Of a stretch of DNA of 64,000 bases, positions 10,560-22,200 are shown piece by piece. The DNA comes from Gymnothorax reevesii (lineage: Eukaryota > Chordata > Actinopteri > Anguilliformes > Muraenidae), in NCBI GenBank assembly GCA_029721435.1, contig CM056578.1:14954411-15018410 (forward strand), read 5' to 3'. Positions within the stretch are counted from its first letter, which is position 1; the number at the start of each line of letters is the position of its first letter. The position numbers were made by a program, and so were the translations under genes. The notes beneath the pieces are model-generated. The model had not been told where the DNA came from. It did not search any database and saw only the letters and a list, made by a program, of their open reading frames with translations.

Positions 10560-11665
10560 TCCTCTATCTACTGGTGACCAGAGATTTTTACAAGGCACAG
10601 AGCAATGTAATGTCCAGGTTTACCTAAGTAAAGGCAAGCACAATTTGGCATTTGTTGGGCTGAGGATTCCCTGAGCCCATCTCCCCTTTTCATCAAAAAT
10701 TATGTTCTACCGTAGAAATGATCTCAGTATTAACAGGTACTATATCCTGATGTCATTTTTCAATAATAGAGGACAGCTGGGAGAAACATCTAGAGAATGC
10801 TTATTACTTTGTAGAGATTTTCAGTCCATTTCAGTTTAAAAAGTCCACTTTGTCGAATCAGGGAGCTGGATATAGGGTCACGTGATCAGGATGACAAGAT
10901 TGCTGAGCAATGGCCTCATCACTCTTCCATTTTGAAGCAAAAACCCTCTAATATACCAAATAGAAGGTTGTTAGGAGATGAAATCTTGGATATTTTAGAT
11001 AGGAAGGTACTACAGCACTTGCATGAAGTGTCTGTCTGTCCTAAAACCCTTCATTTGTCTTATTCCAGGGGGTCATTTAAGATAGTACCGCTTAATTTTC
11101 AATCTCATATTTTATGCATTACAAGATGAATGTCTATGCACATGAATAAGTACAATATGATGGACATAGTACAAGTTGAAACCAAGTATTAAATGTACTC
11201 AGATGAACTTGTACTGGCTATGGAGATTGGACCAGTAAAGTTGTATTAGTCGTTTGATGAATGTTATCTGCGCTAAGGTTTTCAGGGAGACTAGTTGAGA
11301 CAAGTAGTTGAATAGAGAGCTTGTTTGCATCATCATTTTCTTATTTTTTCAGATACTCTATTTTTATTTCAAATCATGCACCTTTTACCATTAACTTGTA
11401 ATTTGCAGATTAGGGTAGAGTTACATTGTTGTGTTCTATTTTAAAAACTACACGGCTGGACATTAAACTTTGTGGCTTAACATTTTTGGAAATACAAGGA
11501 GCTATCTAGGAGATGGAACCATATACCTGCTAAATGTATGACATTTTGAAAATTCCAAAGGTCTATCTCCGTTTACATTTTCTCAGATCCCCTATCTAAA
11601 ATCATTCTGCCAAAGGTAGAACTGCATGATATTACACCTTTCAGTCCCAATACCTCCCCTGAATA
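10560..11665. other. No gene recognised
   Basis: AT-rich sequence with short spurious frames only, for example 10932-11129. I see no clear repeat family or conserved motif. Confidence 0.5.
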
Positions 11666-11667
11666 TA

Positions 11668-13248
11668 CAGCGCCCTCAATAATTATTGGCACCCCTGGTT
11701 AAGATCTGTTCTTTAGCTTCTAATAAATTCAGTTTTTTCTAAATTATATAGGACCATAATGAAAAAAGGAAAATCCAACCTTTAATTCAAGTGCATTTAT
11801 TCAGTGGGAAAAAAACCCCACATTAAGAAATAATTCTTTAACATCAAATCATGTTTGCCACAATTATTAGCACCCCTGATGTTAATACTTTGTACAACCC
11901 CCTTTTGCCAACAAAACAGCACCTAATCTTCCCCTTGATGTTTTACAAGATTGGAGAATACAGAAAGAGGGATCTTCGACCATTCCTCTTTGCACAATTT
12001 CTCTAAATCATCCAGCGACATGGGTCCTCTCCTCTGCATTCTACTCCTCAGCTCACTCCACAGGTTTTCGATGGGGTTGAAGTCTATGGACTGAGATGGC
12101 CATTCTGTGTCTTTTGAACCATTTCTGTGTAGATTTGGCCACATGTTTAGGATCATTATCTTGCTGAAAGACCCAGTGACGACCCATCTTCCAGCTTTCA
12201 GGCAGAGGCCACCAGATTTTGATTTAAAATGTCCTGGTATTTCAAAGCGTTCATGATGCCATGCACCATAACAAGGTTCCCAGGGCCTCTGGAAGAGGAA
12301 CAGGCCCACAGCATCACCGATCCTCCCCCATACTTCACAGTGGGCATGAGGTGCTTTTCTGCATACTCATCTTTTGTGTTCCGCCAGACCCACTTAGAGT
12401 GTTTGTTGCCAAAAAGCTCTATCTTGGTCTCATCTGACCAAAGCACATGGTCCCAGTTGAAGTCCCAGTACTGCTTAGCGAACTCCAGACATTTGCGTTT
12501 ATGATTGTGAGTGAGAAAAGGTTTTTTCCATGCATGCCTCCCAAACAGCTTGTTTGCATGTAGACAGCGCCTGATGGTTGTTTTGGAGACTTTGTGACCC
12601 CAAGATGCTACCATTAGTTGCAATGCTTTAACAGTGAGTTTTGGAGAACTTTTCATTTCTCTTACCATCCTCCTCACTGTGCGTGGTGGCAAAATAACCT
12701 TGCGTCCTCGTCCAGGCTTGTTTACCACTGTTCCAGTTGTTTTAAACTTCTTAATGATTCCTCGGCAGTAGATATGGGCAGGTGCAGGCGAGTGGATATG
12801 CGTGACTTGTGAAGGTCGACACACATCTGCCTTACTTGGATGGTGCGTTCCTTTGTCTTTCGCATGGTGAAGAGTGAATAAGTGAAATGGCCTCTGTGTC
12901 ACGTCATATTTGTACCCCAGGGAAATAGGAAGTGATGAATTACTAATTAAATGTTCCTAGGTACTCTGATAAACTTTGTAAAATACTGTAGAAATGACAG
13001 AAATACTTCAATTACGTTTATTTCCTAGGAATTGTTAGGGGTGCCAATATTGTGTAACAGGTGATTTTTTGAAAAATAATTATTTCTTAGTCAGGGATTT
13101 TTTTTTCCCCTTAAAATTCACATGAGTTGAAGGTTACATTCTTCTACAATTTTCAGTATGAGAGTATGCTTCTGCAATAAGAATTGAATTTATTTTAAGG
13201 CTTTTAACACATCTTAACCAGGAGTGCCAATAATTATGGAGGGCACTG
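11668..13248 (-). mobile_element. Complete Tc1-type transposon, TA target duplication
   Basis: The ends CAGCGCCCTCAATAATTATT (left) and CAGTGCCCTCCATAATTATT (right, inverted) are flanked by TA at 11666-11667 and 13249-13250. The 1581 bp hold one decayed transposase on the - strand. Size, target site and ends fit the DD34E Tc1 group. Confidence 0.92.
11923..12902 (-). pseudogene. Tc1 transposase, frameshifted
   Basis: From the N-terminus: a helix-turn-helix region (GIIKKFKTTGTVVNKPGRGR, then WGHKVSKTTIRR), the first catalytic Asp in VLWSDETKIELFG, the second Asp in FQQDNDPKH near 12160 and the Glu in FNPIENLW. These three lie in three different frames, so at least two frameshifts separate them. 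All catalytic residues survive, but the copy cannot make a continuous protein. Confidence 0.85.
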
Positions 13249-13479
13249 TACATATCTGAAAAGTATACTTAGAGTGAGAAATTATGATGCAGCAAAATGT
13301 CACTTCCCATTTTCTCCATTTTGTAAAAAGTGGAGATAGTTCCAGTTAATTCTCAGGCCAAGATGTGTTGCTTTGGTTCAGCTGGTGACTAGCAGAAGTG
13401 CTTTACTTGAATTAGTTTGACTAGCTCAGTAACTGTAACAGGATTCTCAGGAGTATTAGCAGGTGGTCTGGCTGCGTAG

Positions 13480-13752
13480 AAGGCAGGAATGACTGGAGAT
13501 GCAGGCCCAGGAGATTAGGGATGTCTTCTCAGTGTGTGATTGAACCTCTTGCATAAGCATCAGCAATGCTCACCTCTTATGGTCAAGTCAATAACTTGGT
13601 CGAAGTCCTCCTGGAGTTTTCAGGTAAGTAGCTTGTCGTTAATCTCACTGGACAGTCCACTAAAAAAGGCATCATACTGGGCTCAGATTCCAACTCGAAG
13701 TTGCAGCTCAGGGTTTGACATCATTACAGTGGTGATGCCAAATCCAGTTTAG
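13480..13752 (-). pseudogene. Possible gypsy gag fragment
   Basis: The - strand reads AQYDAFFSGLSSEINDKLLT and, after a stop, LQEDFDQVIDLTIR, similar to the C-terminal capsid part of vertebrate gypsy Gag proteins. It is short and broken. The stretch 13753-14900 beyond it shows no further recognisable coding piece. Confidence 0.35.
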
Positions 13753-14914
13753 AGCAGAATCATAAGTGGGAGAACCAGACAAAGTTATAATCAATAAACA
13801 CAATACACTGAGGGCAAGGCAATCTTAAAAAACTGTGGACATAGAAAGATCAAAACTGGGTAAATCACGAGGATAACAAGGTTCGTTGGTGGCTATGGAA
13901 GACAACAAACTCACAAACTAGAAGTGTAAAAATCGATACAAAGGGAGAAACTAATAGGAAGAGAAGTGCACTCAGGTGTGCAGAGACCAGGAAGCATGAT
14001 TGGGGGTGTGGTTACGCACAAGGGCACAAACTGAAAAAATTAACCAACAGGATGGGAAGTGTGAGTGCAGAAGTGCAAATGAAAACAAAGGAATATGTGA
14101 ACTGAAACATGGAAAGGAAATCAACACAAAAAAATAAATTCAGTGAATAAAATAACTATACCCAACACGAATATATATGGTACACTAAACAATAAACATA
14201 AATATAACTTAAAAGGATCTCAAACACTGACACTAAGCCTTAGCTGATCGCACAGTTTGAAGTTGTCAGGAGTGCAGTCTGCTAGATTCTGTGCCAGAAG
14301 GACATCTTCCATTTTTAAAAGCAACCAATAATGTCCCATGAGGTGATCACAGGAAAGGACTGGGCACCTAAGGCCACAGTTACGGGGCCTTTTGGTAATC
14401 CATAAAAGTCTAGCGCATTGTGTGAGATAACTCGATCCCATTGCCTCTGGCATGTTCAAAACCACCGATAAATTATGCATGTTTTTCTTCTTCTTCTGCT
14501 TTGGGAAGTCATTTGAAAACCACTCAAGAATCATACCTGATTTAAAGCAACACTGTGTAGCTCCCAGCGGAGGACATGTCAACTAGCACTAGTCTCTGCT
14601 TGTCATTCCAATACGCACTGAAACGCTCTTTCTGAAACCGCTCCCTCACCACTTGCACTTCACCACCAAGTGTCGGTCTGAGTGAAAACTCCCTCACAGC
14701 TCTGGAGGGCACTCCTCATTAAAGGGCCGGCTGTAAATATGCACATGAACTTCAAGATGCCCTTGCCCTGAATCTACTGGGAAACGAAAGGAGTTGTTGT
14801 GATGGTTAAGGATAGATGTGTCTGATAGATAGAATTGTCGGACTTTGGGAAGGGGGAGTGAGATGGAAATTTCAGCATCAACATGAACACATAGTTAGAT
14901 ACAATATACTTAAA
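13753..14914. other. No gene recognised
   Basis: Unassigned sequence. A - strand frame at 14220-14582 has no recognisable motif. TTTAAAGCAACACTGTGTAG near 14540 looks like the end of a fish MITE, but the partner end was not found. Confidence 0.4.
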
Positions 14915-15195
14915 TGAATGCTGTGGGGTAATTTATCCTCTGCATTTGACCCATCCTATGGTTAGGAGCAGTGGGCAGCCACAGAGCAGCGCCCAAGGAC
15001 CAACTCCAGCTGGCAAACACTGGCAAAAGTGTTCCTATAACAAATGCTTTTTTTTTTCTGGGTTTTTCTGGAATACCGGGAGGAAACCCATACAAATACG
15101 GGGAGTGCATTTGAACTCTACACAGAGAGGCTCTGACTGGCCAGGGCTCGATCCTGCAACCACTATGCCACCGTATCACAACCTCCGAAAACAGG
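14915..15195 (-). mobile_element. tRNA-derived SINE
   Basis: Read on the - strand, the head has GGTGGCATAGTGGTTGCA and box B-like GGATCGAGCCC, then TCTGTGTAGAGTTCAAATGC and GGGTTTCCTCCCGG. The tail is GGATGGGTCAAATGCAGAGG. It shares head motifs with the copy at 6766-7040 but has a different tail. Antisense and sense open frames here are accidental. Confidence 0.7.
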
Positions 15196-15421
15196 TTTGC
15201 ATCACCTGTGCACACACACATACACATACACTCTCTCTTGCTCATGCCTATGAGTAATTTAGATACTCCAATAAGCCCACTACATGCCTTTGAATGGTGG
15301 GAAGTAACCGATGTGGATGCAGGGAGAACACATGGCTTTACTTTACCCAGGAATGCTTGCAGAACTCAGACGCCGCACCTTTAGGAACCAGCAATCTTAA
15401 TTTTTATTTCACTGTATTTAT

Positions 15422-15455
15422 TTATTTACTTTTTGTTTATTTATTTATTTATTTC
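15422..15455. repeat. (TTTA)n simple repeat
   Basis: Short imperfect TTTA/TTTG tetranucleotide tract; a second one lies at about 16217-16258. Confidence 0.7.
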
Positions 15456-15980
15456 TGATAGAACCGTATCTCATTTTGCTAATTTTGAAGACAATATTTT
15501 CAGATTAAATCTTGTCGGGGGAAGGCGAGTAACTTCTCTGTTTTTTCACAGTCAGATTTTTAAAAGCTGCAATTCCCTTTACGAGGATGGAGAAGGTTAT
15601 CTCAAAAAAGTCAAAACACATATTTTGGACAGTCTGTGAGATTTCTCTTCCCGACTAATCTTACATTATATGGTCGCATACCAGCATGAGATTTTACATT
15701 GCCGTTTTGGTGCGCTGTTGAATGTGCTTAATGAATACCAGAACGCAAGCAAGGAAAACTGATACCTGCCGCTCACCCGATGAATAATTAATATTATGTC
15801 TGGGCAACCGGAGAGCGTGACCGGATCACACAGTGCGGCCGTGTCAGCCGGCTGGAGTCTCCTCTCCCATCGCGCTGTGGAGCGTGGAAACTGCGCGAGC
15901 AGAACAGGTGCACACCGTAGTGGGCGAGCACCTTGGCCGTGGAAACAGAGAAATTTGCCCGCTCCCAAATAAGATATATT

Positions 15981-16124
15981 GTCCCATGAATAACAAATGG
16001 TTGCAAGTGACATTCCTGATGAAACCTGTGTTTCTGCACCACTACAGCGGCTGTAGTACTTTGTGGTGCAGAAACACAGGTTTCATCAGGAATGGCGCTT
16101 GCGACCATTTGTTATTCATGGGAC
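15981..16124. repeat. 62-bp-arm inverted repeat with 20-base loop
   Basis: Arms 15981-16042 and 16063-16124 are reverse complements with three mismatches. The loop region contains a smaller hairpin (CTACAGC/GCTGTAG). It lies 1.7 kb upstream of pou4f3. I found no transposon termini or target duplication. Confidence 0.9.
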
Positions 16125-17427
16125 GACATACCTGTGTCCTGATGCACCAACCTATCTCTCCATTATTATTAATATTTGGCACAGTTAATGAAGCTATGTT
16201 TGTATTTTTTGGCAAAAATTATTTATTTATTTATCGATTTATTTATTTATTTATTTTACAACCTGCTATAGCCTGAATCATAGAGAATTTTTAAACTTCT
16301 CAAAATACGGATATGGAAATCTATACAAGTGGATCCAGATTTTTTTTCGTCAGGTGAATGTATCAAACACTCGGTAAGCTAATTGGCAATAGTTCAAGGT
16401 TCAAGTTGATGGTCAGACACATTCACTCTACTGACAGGACAAATAGCCAACTTACTGATAATATCTCAGCGTTAAAAGAAAGTATGTTTATCTGGACAGG
16501 GCATTTTACTGATAGAATTGATTATTTACTGGCGGGTTCAATTGAGGAACCGTGAAATGACACTTCGAGCGGCACGAGTGGACCTTGACAGAGGCCCATC
16601 AAAAGCTGCCTCCAACCTTCTGTCGTTGTCCTCCAGATTTCCTTTCCTTGCTGTCATCTATGAGGGTGTAACATCAGCACGCTTGGCCAGGATCCTACAT
16701 ATTTTATCAGCTGAAGGAAAACGGACGCCAGCGTCAACTGTACTCACCACGCTAGCGTTCATGAACATTCTAATAATATTCTAGCGTTTTAACATTCTAC
16801 TGATTCTAAATAACCCACAACTAGGCAATATAATGACTTGCGGTATTAAAATTAGACAACGGTAATGTCTTAAGAAACAAATATTGAAACAAATAAAACA
16901 AAGACAACAGCCTATTCAATGTGATAAAATTTAAAAATTTCATTAAAAATGCTTCATAACATATTCACGGTTTCATGGCTTGATGTTAAATGATAGCTAA
17001 TGAGTCAACTTTTTTCTTAATTTATCTGCATCTTCAATCATGAGATGAGAACAAAACGAATTGACCTATTTTCTATTCTGTTCTTTGAACCATTCCAGCC
17101 TATATAGCAGGCCAATAAGTGAACGAACAGCCCACAGCCAAATGTAATACAAGCTAGAAAGAAATTTTTTTGATCCCTCACAGAAAATTACATTGTTACA
17201 GCAGCAGAAATCTCATTCAGTCATAACACGCAGACATTGACAGAGGGGGAAAGAAAGATCTGTCTACTGTCATGATTCAAACCTAAATTAGCAAAATGAT
17301 GAAATTAAGCTAAAGACAAATTATTACCTATACTAATACTAAAACATAATCAAACCATTATGAAAGTGCTAGTGTTAACAAAGGTCCAGAATTAGAACAT
17401 TATTGCCTTTTAAGTAGCTAACTATAG

Positions 17428-17514
<87 letters not shown>

Positions 17515-17865
17515 GCTAAGCAATAAAGACTGGTTATATGGTTTAAATTTCCAGAACATTAAGTATATGAAATACTAACTCTATACAGTGTATTTATTGA
17601 AAGATTATCATAATATTTGAAAATATAAGTGATTTTAAATAGACTATCCACATCTTTTCTTTGGCCACTTGGGTGCATTACGCTTGCGCACTGCTGTCAT
17701 ACCAGCTCCTCGTGCGCAGCTTGTAAGATGAGAAAAGTAGAAGGTGGGGAGAGAGATGCTGCCAGCCTTGCTGGAAATAGTTCACTCTGAGAACGGCGAG
17801 CCAGAGAGTGTACGCCTAACCTAACATATGTCCAAGGCAGCTTGCCGACAAGGTGCGACAGGAAG
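16125..17865 (+). other. Upstream region of pou4f3
   Basis: Mostly unique-looking AT-rich sequence with one long (TA)n tract. The last 200 bp before the start codon are more GC-rich and include an E-box CATATG at 17825-17830. Bearing on regulation is inference only. No convincing TATA box was seen. Confidence 0.45.
17429..17510. repeat. (TA)n microsatellite
   Basis: About 80 bp of alternating T and A, ending in TATATAAAATAG. It lies 360 bp upstream of the pou4f3 start. Confidence 0.95.
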
Positions 17866-17985
17866 ATGATGACCATGAACAGTAAACAGCCTTTCCAAAT
17901 GCACCCTGCAATACAGGAGCACAAATATCCAGGGCTGCACTCCAACTCCGAGGCTATGCGCAGGGTATGCCTGCCAGCCCCACAG
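17866..17985 (+). CDS. pou4f3: pou4f3 exon 1
   Basis: Forty codons from ATGATGACC, ending CCAGCCCCACAG with donor GTATGC, phase 0. The first of two adjacent ATGs is chosen because class IV proteins start with MM. Confidence 0.93.
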
Positions 17986-19233
17986 GTATGCGCGTGAGAG
18001 CAGCATGGGTTATCGCACCACTCGCAATTAATATCGGCTTGTGTGATTTATGCAGTCAACTGAGTAACACTTTTTTCCACACTTTTTCCCTTCTCCCTTG
18101 TGCACAATCTCCCTCTCTTATTCTATTCTCTTATTCTCTCTCTCTCTCTCTCTCTCCCTCTCTCACTCTCTACCCCTGCTCTCTCTTTCTCTCTCTCTCC
18201 TCAGCAAGCACAGCTTTTGCTTTCATATTAATTTTTATGACCCGTTCTCTGAGGAGAGATCTTTCTATCTCAGTGCATTGAAAGTGTTTTTTAATCCTGA
18301 GTTGACAGAATTCCCCACTGACTCCATCATGCGCGCTCTTGCTTACAGCTCCAGGGCAATATATTCGGCGGCTTTGATGAGAGTCTGCTGGCCCGCGCTG
18401 AAGCTTTGGCGGCTGTGGACATTGTCTCTCACGGAAAGAACCATCCTTTTAAGCCCGACGTGACCTACCATACCATGAGCAGTGTCCCCTGTACTTCTAA
18501 CTCCACCACAGTGCCCATTTCTCACCCTTCAACTCTGACCTCCCATCACCTCCATCAAAGCTTGGAAGGAGACCTTTTGGACCACATCTCATCAAGTCTG
18601 TCGGTGAGTGGGATGGGAGCGCCGGATCCACCCATGATGGCGACGCAAACCCACCAGCACCATCTACAAACCATGGGCCACCTTCATCAGGCCGTTGGCA
18701 TGGGTCACCCGCACGCTCTTTCCGCGCCCAACGGGTTGGCTTGCATCAGCAGCGTAGAATCGGATCCGCGTGAGCTGGAGGCGTTCGCGGAACGGTTTAA
18801 ACAAAGGCGAATCAAGCTCGGCGTCACGCAGGCAGACGTCGGCTCTGCACTGGCCAACCTGAAGATTCCGGGGGTGGGTTCACTCAGCCAGAGCACCATC
18901 TGTAGGTTCGAGTCCCTAACGCTGTCTCATAATAACATGATTGCCCTCAAACCTGTCCTTCAAGCTTGGCTGGAAGAGGCGGAAGCAGAATTTCGGGAGA
19001 AAAACAGCAAGCCGGACCTTTTCAATGGCAACGAGAGGAAGCGAAAACGCACGTCAATTGCGGCGCCAGAAAAGCGCTCTTTGGAAGCATATTTCGCAAT
19101 CCAGCCTCGTCCTTCTTCAGAAAAAATCGCCGCCATCGCGGAGAAGCTGGACCTAAAAAAGAATGTGGTTCGTGTTTGGTTTTGTAACCAAAGACAGAAA
19201 CAAAAAAGGATGAAATATTCGGCGGTGCACTAG
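17866..19233 (+). CDS. pou4f3: POU domain transcription factor POU4F3 (Brn3c), complete
   Basis: Two exons, 17866-17985 and 18349-19233, give 334 aa. The start MMTMNSKQPF is the conserved class IV N-terminus, followed by the POU-IV box (SEAMRRVCLPAPQ, residues 28-40). GNIFGGFDESLLARAEALAA opens the rest of exon 2. The POU-specific domain is at about 179-252 (DPRELEAFAERFKQRRIKLG to QAWLEEAE). The homeodomain is at about 270-328 (KRKRTSIAAPEKRSLEAYF to VVRVWFCNQRQKQKR). The end MKYSAVH separates POU4F3 from POU4F1 and POU4F2. Family members bind AT-rich POU sites and drive late differentiation and survival of inner-ear hair cells and some sensory and retinal neurons. Both domains look intact. 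Neighbour rbm27 lies upstream in the same orientation as in human. Confidence 0.96.
17986..18348 (+). repeat. pou4f3 intron with CT-rich tract
   Basis: A 363-bp intron, from GTATGC to GCTTACAG. A long pyrimidine tract runs from about 18071, with (CT)n most regular at 18133-18203, which ends 145 bp before the acceptor. Confidence 0.85.
18349..19233 (+). CDS. pou4f3: pou4f3 exon 2
   Basis: The acceptor GCTTACAG ends at 18348 so that CTCCAG encodes the conserved LQ before GNIF. A second possible acceptor six bases later would drop LQ. The exon carries both DNA-binding domains and stops with TAG at 19231-19233. Confidence 0.94.
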   Translation, partial: LQGNIFGGFDESLLARAEALAAVDIVSHGKNHPFKPDVTYHTMSSVPCTSNSTTVPISHPSTLTSHHLHQSLEGDLLDHISSSLSVSGMGAPDPPMMATQTHQHHLQTMGHLHQAVGMGHPHALSAPNGLACISSVESDPRELEAFAERFKQRRIKLGVTQADVGSALANLKIPGVGSLSQSTICRFESLTLSHNNMIALKPVLQAWLEEAEAEFREKNSKPDLFNGNERKRKRTSIAAPEKRSLEAYFAIQPRPSSEKIAAIAEKLDLKKNVVRVWFCNQRQKQKRMKYSAVH

Positions 19234-22200
19234 TAATCTACAACATTGTTTACTCGTACAACAATATTGCAGGGATTTTCACTGGTCTTAACTCTTCGAA
19301 CAGGATTTGAGATTCACAGCATAATTTCGATAGATTTTTTTTGTCAAATAGACTTAGTAACTCTTAAGTAACCTGTTCCCATCATTTACCTCATAAATGG
19401 GTTTGTTTAAGTTAATCGTAATGTATCGTGAAAAAAGGTAAACCACTTGTCACTAAAGATTTTTGTCTCCGTGTTTTTGATTGTATTTTCTCCATACTGA
19501 GATACTATATTATTAATATTTATATTTCGTCCTGCATACCTTTTCATGCACAGCATTTTGAACGATATCACAATCAATGTTCTAAACGGATATAAGTTCA
19601 CGAATCGTAGGCTGGTCCTGGATTTAATATACGCACTAAGCGTCTCTGTCTAGGTGCATTGTCAGGTTTGAGGAATTTAAGAATTCCCGATTCAGTACCA
19701 CGGACAGGTCACCTAATCAAACTGGTAATGCAACTCCAGCAATAGGGATTACTTCGATGAATGACTCATATTGAGCTTGAGAGAGAGAGAGAGAGAGAGA
19801 GAGAATGTGACGAGATGTGAACAAGTGACATTAAAAACTTTCCTAAGTTTCTTGTTTTGTTTTAGGATGCGGTTTTGCACGCACATATGGAAACACATTT
19901 CCTCATTTTTCACGTTTTAATTTCGCTTGACAGATTGTATGCAACTGAGCACCATTTAATAAATCAATATTTTAAAAAAGGTGAGCAGCCATTTTATTAT
20001 TATTATTATTATTTACATGCACATTGTTTCTACACTCTGTTTCTATTTGATCTGAAGTTACTGAAAGCCAAGTAATTTTACACCTGTAGCGAAGAACCAG
20101 AATCATCCTAATTCCATGTAGGTTTCATATTAAATATGAAACTCATTTGAATTATGTGTGCCTCCAGCATTATCACAATTAAAGATCAACATGGTGAGCT
20201 ATATATTCCGCATTGGTTTCAATTCGAGCAGTTTCAAAATTGTGATCCCTTAAAAATCCGAAATAACAGACACTTTTGAGTCACATTATTTTTCATCTGG
20301 CCTGAAATGTCCAGGATTCTGGCTCATATCTGAGTCAGTTTAATCAGCACCAGCCATTTCCTGTCAGTCTTCCTTTGAATAATGAATGCGTAAATGCTAT
20401 TGCGTGCTATTGTGGGGTTTGAAATTATTAAATCATGGCGATGCAATATTAATCGTATATTGGTATAAAATGGGAGAGTAACACGTTCAGACCGCAGACG
20501 GGACTGCTCATTTAAGACTCGGGGGGTGAAAACTGCTTTTTTTATTTCAGGTAGGCAAAGCTGTTTCATTACGGGTTTTTTTCCCAGCCTATTTTAATTC
20601 GGCATCACATTTTATCAATATGAGATGGCATTTTGAATGTATATATTATTTTTGTTTGTGAAATACAGCCATGCAGTTATTTTAGAGATATTTTTGGAAA
20701 ATCTTTATGTGAAATGTGTCGCACCGTGCTTAGTGTGATTTCTCCAGTGAATTCATATTTAGTAGTTTGCTTTGGGGCATTGGAGAGCGCTGTTTTTTCG
20801 ATAGCTTGACATATCTAAAGCTTGCAACATATCTTAAAAATCGTGAAATCTTAATTGGATTACGAGTATTGACCATAAATTACATTGTTCAACAAATTTT
20901 CTTAAAATGCAAGAAACGATCCACTTCCAGTAGCCATGTAGGCTACATTGTCGTTCATGGAATTATTGACTCACTGCAAAAGTGTTGACGTATTAACTCT
21001 AGATGCGGGAATGAAATGACTAGTTTGGCAATAAATGTGATTTTTAAAGGCATTATTTGGCTTTTTTCAGTTTTTTTTTTTTTTTGTGTGTGTGTAATAT
21101 TATATCAGGGGAAAAAAAACTATTCAGAAGCCTATCCAAAAACACGCATTAATTCAAATTCCTGAATTAAACTCAAATTCCTATTCAAAAATTAATATAA
21201 GCAAACTGAACACAGCGATATTGCCCTTTTTAGCCATTTTTATCTGCCAACCTATTTATCAATGATACAAGTCTGGTTTGATCCTGAGACAGGATTAAAC
21301 ATTATGCAGCCTCGTTTAAACCATTACCAATGGTAGCCTACTATTTCGGTATTAAAAAAGTTTGGGCTACGTTACCAGTATCCTAGTTCCGAATTGCTCG
21401 TCGAAATATACATTATTGCCGACAATATCAACACATAAATGTATGGTCATGTGTCTAATGCTATTTCCTATTCTGGCCATGTACAAAGACTTAAAAAATG
21501 CAAAGGTTAAAAAAGTGCTTGTCACGTTTTACGGAACTTAACGTATACATGCTTAATTCGCTGGTCCAGCGATGCCAGCGTTTGCATCACCACTATAATT
21601 TCGATATCTAAATAAATCATATAATAGGCCTATTGATCATTTGTACTCGCGCACCGTGCGGATTAAACTGTGCGAACCTAGTTAAATTCTGCCTCTCTAA
21701 AGTTGCAATCATTGTTTAAAGAGATCAGCAGAATGCCAAGGAAGAGATTCTGCCGACAGATCATTTAAGGACATGGGCAGCAGAAATGCGAGAAGTGAAG
21801 GGCTTCAGACAACTTAGTCATCCCAGACTGAATGTTTAATGCTCATTAGTGTCAGAATCGCTAACTCAGTTTATCAAGTCTTACGTAGCCCGTTGCTCGG
21901 TATTTGGGTCAGAGCTGAGGGAGAAACATTAAAAAACTAAGAATGCTCTCATTAATGAATCAATTTTGATGTCAAATGACGTAAATCGATGCACTGTATA
22001 GCATATAACAAAATTGCACCAATTTCTTCAAAAAGCAGAACAAAAATGGCGTAAAATAGGCCTAGATTATGGTGATAAAGTGCAGAGGTAGCCTAACGAA
22101 ATAAAGGTGTACTCATTTGATGAGCACGACAAAAGCACTGAATTATTGCGAAGTTATCATTTGTTCGGCGTGTTTGAGCTCGTTTTGTTTCTACAAACAT

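Noticed and set aside
12229..12504. 91-codon + strand frame
   Set aside because: Antisense shadow of the Tc1 transposase pseudogene.
14946..15257. Two overlapping frames of about 105 codons
   Set aside because: Both lie in a tRNA-derived SINE.
18098..18463. 121-codon frame crossing the pou4f3 intron
   Set aside because: It is driven by the CT microsatellite and is out of frame with the POU protein.
17866..19233. Assignment as pou4f1 or pou4f2
   Set aside because: The C-terminal residues KYSAVH, the short N-terminal region without long histidine or glycine runs, and the rbm27 neighbour point to pou4f3.
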